Positions 61,813 to 64,000 of a stretch of DNA of 64,000 nucleotides are shown here, piece by piece. Origin of the DNA: Luteipulveratus halotolerans (lineage in GTDB: Bacteria > Actinomycetota > Actinomycetes > Actinomycetales > Dermatophilaceae); assembly GCF_001247745.1 (NCBI RefSeq), contig NZ_LAIR01000002.1:124001-188000 (forward strand). The letters run 5' to 3'. Below the pieces are notes generated by a model. It saw nothing but the letters and a program-made list of their open reading frames with translations. It was not told where the DNA came from and searched no databases. The position numbers and the translations under genes are program-made. The first letter of the stretch is position 1, and each line of letters opens with the position of its first letter.

Positions 61813-64000
61813 TCAGTCTCGCGGCGGCGGGAACGTCCAGCCGGGCTTGGGCCTGTCCTTGCCCTTGTCACGGTCGCGCGGGCGGTCCGGCAGCGGGAAG
61901 GGCCACGTCGGCTGGGGGCGCGGCGCCTGCACGGTCGGCGTCGAGCGCGGCGTGGCCTTCGGCTTGTCGTCGTCGTCCTCCTTGAACGCCGCGGGGGAGG
62001 CCGTGGAGGGCTTGTCGCTCGGCTTGTCGGTGCTCTTAGGTGGCGTGCCCATGATGCTCTGAGGCGGCTGCGGGAACTTCATCACGGGCTGGCCCTTCAG
62101 CGACTCGTCCATGATCGACTTCCACATGGGTGCAGCGACCGTGCCACCGTAGACGTAGCTCTTGATGAACTTGCCCGCCAGCGTGAGGTCACGCAGCGGC
62201 ACGAGCTGCCCGTCGACGCGCTTGCTGCCGTTCTTGCCGTCCTGCGCACGACCGACCCACGTCGCGGTGGTGAGCTGCGGGGTCGAACCGACGAACCAGG
62301 TCGACGTGGCGCCGCCCTCGGTACCGGTCTTGCCGAAGGCGTCGCGTCCGCCGGCGAGGCCGTTGCCGAACGCCGTGCCACCCTTGGCGAGCGGTGCGTG
62401 GAAGATCTTGGCCGTGCCTGCTGCCACGGGCTGGCTGAGGACGCGCTTGCACGCGCTCGTCTGGATGGGCAGGGCCTTGCCGCGGGTGTTCTTGATCGAG
62501 ACGACCGGGCGCGGAGAGCAGTACATGCCGCCCGAGGCGACCGTCGCGTACGCGTTGGCGATCATCAACGGCGTGCTGTACGCACCCAGGGTGACCGTCG
62601 ACGGCGTCTTCAGCTCGAGGTCCCCGTTGGGCTTGTGCACACCGAGCTTGTCGATCGTCTTGCCCACATCGCATGCGCCGATCTCGCTGACGAGCTGAGC
62701 GAACGCGGTGTTGACCGACTCTCCCGTGATCTCGGTGAGGGTGCTCGTCCGCGGCGGGACCGTGTGGTCGTTGCGCACGATCCAGGGCGTGCGACCCACG
62801 CCGCACGGTGAGGGGAACTCCTTCTTCGTGAAGATTCGTGCGGGGTCACCGTCGCGCACCGTGTTGTACGGCGGGATCTTGGCCGGCGAGTTGACCTTCC
62901 GGCCCTTCTCGAGCGCGGTGATGATCGCGAAGATCTTGCCGGCCGATCCGACGGAGAAGCCCGCACGCGGGTTCTCGGTCTTCTGGACGACGTAGTTGGC
63001 CGCGCTCTTGCCGACGCCGCCGCGGTTGTCGTAGGTGGTGTTCTGGCCCATGGCCTGCACCAGGCCGGTGCCGGGCTGAACCTGGACGGCGGCGGCCTGG
63101 ACGTCCGCGTCATTGCCGACGGGGACGCGCGACTTGATCTGCCTGTCGAGGATGGCCATCTTCTTGGGGTCCATCGCGGTCTGGATGATCAGCCCGCCGG
63201 TCTGCAGGGTCTTCAGGCGCTCGCGCGGCGTCTTGCCGAGCGAGGGCTGCTGGAGCAGCCAGTCCTGGACGTAGTAGCAGTAGTACGGGTACTTCGACGA
63301 CGCACACGACTGGTCGAAGTTGGTGACGTTGAGGTCGTCCTTCATCTTGCGAGCGGTCGCCGTGGCGTGCTGCTGCGGGGTGATGTACTTCTGCGCGAGC
63401 ATCCGGTTGAGGACCTCGTTGCGGCGGTGCGTGGAGTCCTCGGGGTTGTGGATCGGGTCGGTCTGACCCGGGCGCTGCACGACACCTGCGAGCGTCGCCG
63501 CCTGGCTGATGCTCAGCTTGGACGCCGGGACGCCGAAGTAGTGGCGGGCCGCGGCCTCGACGCCGTACTGCTGGTCGCCGTAGTAGACCGTGTTGAGGTA
63601 GCCCTCGAGGATCTGGTCCTTGGTCATCCGACCCTCGAGCGTGATGGCGTACTTCAGCTGCTGCAGCTTGCGCAGGTAGCCCTCGGTGCCGGTGCGCGAG
63701 ATCGCGCGCTCGGCCTCCTCCTTGTTGCCCGACTTGCGGGCCTGGTCGGCCTGGACGACCTTGACGTACTGCTGCGTCAGCGTCGAACCACCCTGGGTGC
63801 CGCTGCTCACCATGTTGGCGGCGACCGCACGGGCCAGACCCTGCGGGTCAGCGCCGCCGTGCTCGTAGAACCGCTTGTCCTCGATCGCGACCTGCGCGTG
63901 CCGCATGATCGGCGCGATCTTCGACAGCGGGACGACGATGCGGTTCTCGTCGTATGGCGTCGCGATCGTCGAGCCGTCGGCAGCGAGGATGCGCGACTGC
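61813..64000 (-). CDS. Bifunctional class A penicillin-binding protein, partial
   Basis: At least 729 residues; the N terminus runs off the window. The transglycosylase domain has HAQVAIEDKRFYEHGG (catalytic Glu) and GGSTLTQQYVK. The transpeptidase domain has SVGSAGKIF (SxxK serine), GESVNTAFAQ (SxN) and FGKTGTEGG (KTG). The C-terminal tail is Pro/Asp/Arg-rich. It polymerises and cross-links peptidoglycan outside the membrane. Residues SRILAADGSTIATPYDENRI before the first Met show the frame continues to 64000. Confidence 0.95.
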   Translation of the reverse strand, partial: QSRILAADGSTIATPYDENRIVVPLSKIAPIMRHAQVAIEDKRFYEHGGADPQGLARAVAANMVSSGTQGGSTLTQQYVKVVQADQARKSGNKEEAERAISRTGTEGYLRKLQQLKYAITLEGRMTKDQILEGYLNTVYYGDQQYGVEAAARHYFGVPASKLSISQAATLAGVVQRPGQTDPIHNPEDSTHRRNEVLNRMLAQKYITPQQHATATARKMKDDLNVTNFDQSCASSKYPYYCYYVQDWLLQQPSLGKTPRERLKTLQTGGLIIQTAMDPKKMAILDRQIKSRVPVGNDADVQAAAVQVQPGTGLVQAMGQNTTYDNRGGVGKSAANYVVQKTENPRAGFSVGSAGKIFAIITALEKGRKVNSPAKIPPYNTVRDGDPARIFTKKEFPSPCGVGRTPWIVRNDHTVPPRTSTLTEITGESVNTAFAQLVSEIGACDVGKTIDKLGVHKPNGDLELKTPSTVTLGAYSTPLMIANAYATVASGGMYCSPRPVVSIKNTRGKALPIQTSACKRVLSQPVAAGTAKIFHAPLAKGGTAFGNGLAGGRDAFGKTGTEGGATSTWFVGSTPQLTTATWVGRAQDGKNGSKRVDGQLVPLRDLTLAGKFIKSYVYGGTVAAPMWKSIMDESLKGQPVMKFPQPPQSIMGTPPKSTDKPSDKPSTASPAAFKEDDDDKPKATPRSTPTVQAPRPQPTWPFPLPDRPRDRDKGKDRPKPGWTFPPPRD

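Overview
The window is high-GC DNA from an actinomycete. Signs include TANNNT -10 boxes 6-7 nt in front of start codons with no Shine-Dalgarno (SD) sequence, many GTG starts, CCA-encoding tRNA genes, a short SRP RNA next to dnaX, and the order dnaX / plsC / recR / lysC / asd. Gene content and a common interspersed repeat suggest Micrococcales or Propionibacteriales; I cannot place it to genus.

Left chromosomal part (1-37.3 kb). 1-10 kb: a partial MFS exporter, upp, tadA, a GPP34 protein, an alpha/beta hydrolase, a divergent rimK/rimB-like pair, an FAD monooxygenase whose best start is ACG, tRNA-Ser(CGA), a secreted phosphoesterase and an enoyl-CoA hydratase. 10-15 kb: an interspersed-repeat patch, a BtuF-like binding protein, two LytR_C proteins and a HerA-like ATPase. 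15-24 kb: tRNA-Ser(GGA), SRP RNA, dnaX (carrying an in-frame copy of the interspersed repeat), plsC, recR, a DUF5063-like gene, lysC, asd and a second asd whose catalytic Cys is Ala. 24-37 kb: a DUF559-type gene between two copies of a 46-bp repeat, a broken M6 metalloprotease, an amino-acid ABC transporter (binding protein fused to permease), a LysR regulator, a tetR-fadD unit, a frameshifted GH2 glycosidase behind a perfect CRP-type site, and an OsmC protein.

Integrated island (37,392-60,142). A 47-bp copy of the 3' end of tRNA-Pro(CGG) marks the left end; the intact tRNA-Pro gene marks the right end. The island carries actinobacterial conjugative-element and plasmid genes: a VirB6/TrbL-like membrane protein, a replication-relaxation protein, a plasmid-type replicase, an RHH protein, an excisionase and an integrase. 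It also has a Xre-RES toxin-antitoxin pair, a truncated N6-adenine methylase and a HAD phosphatase coupled to a membrane protein. Five insertion sequences lie inside: IS3, IS5, ISL3 and two IS256 copies. IS3 and ISL3 interrupt genes whose frames rejoin exactly when the IS and one target duplication are removed. One IS256 copy replaces the middle of the integrase, so the element is probably immobile. Unexplained parts include three consecutive giant hairpins beside the relaxation gene, a repeated ATGTCATGACAT palindrome, and a duplicated ~210-nt structured leader in front of two unrelated genes.

Right chromosomal part (60.1-64 kb): tRNA-Pro, a metallophosphoesterase, a GatB/YqeY protein and a bifunctional penicillin-binding protein running off the window.
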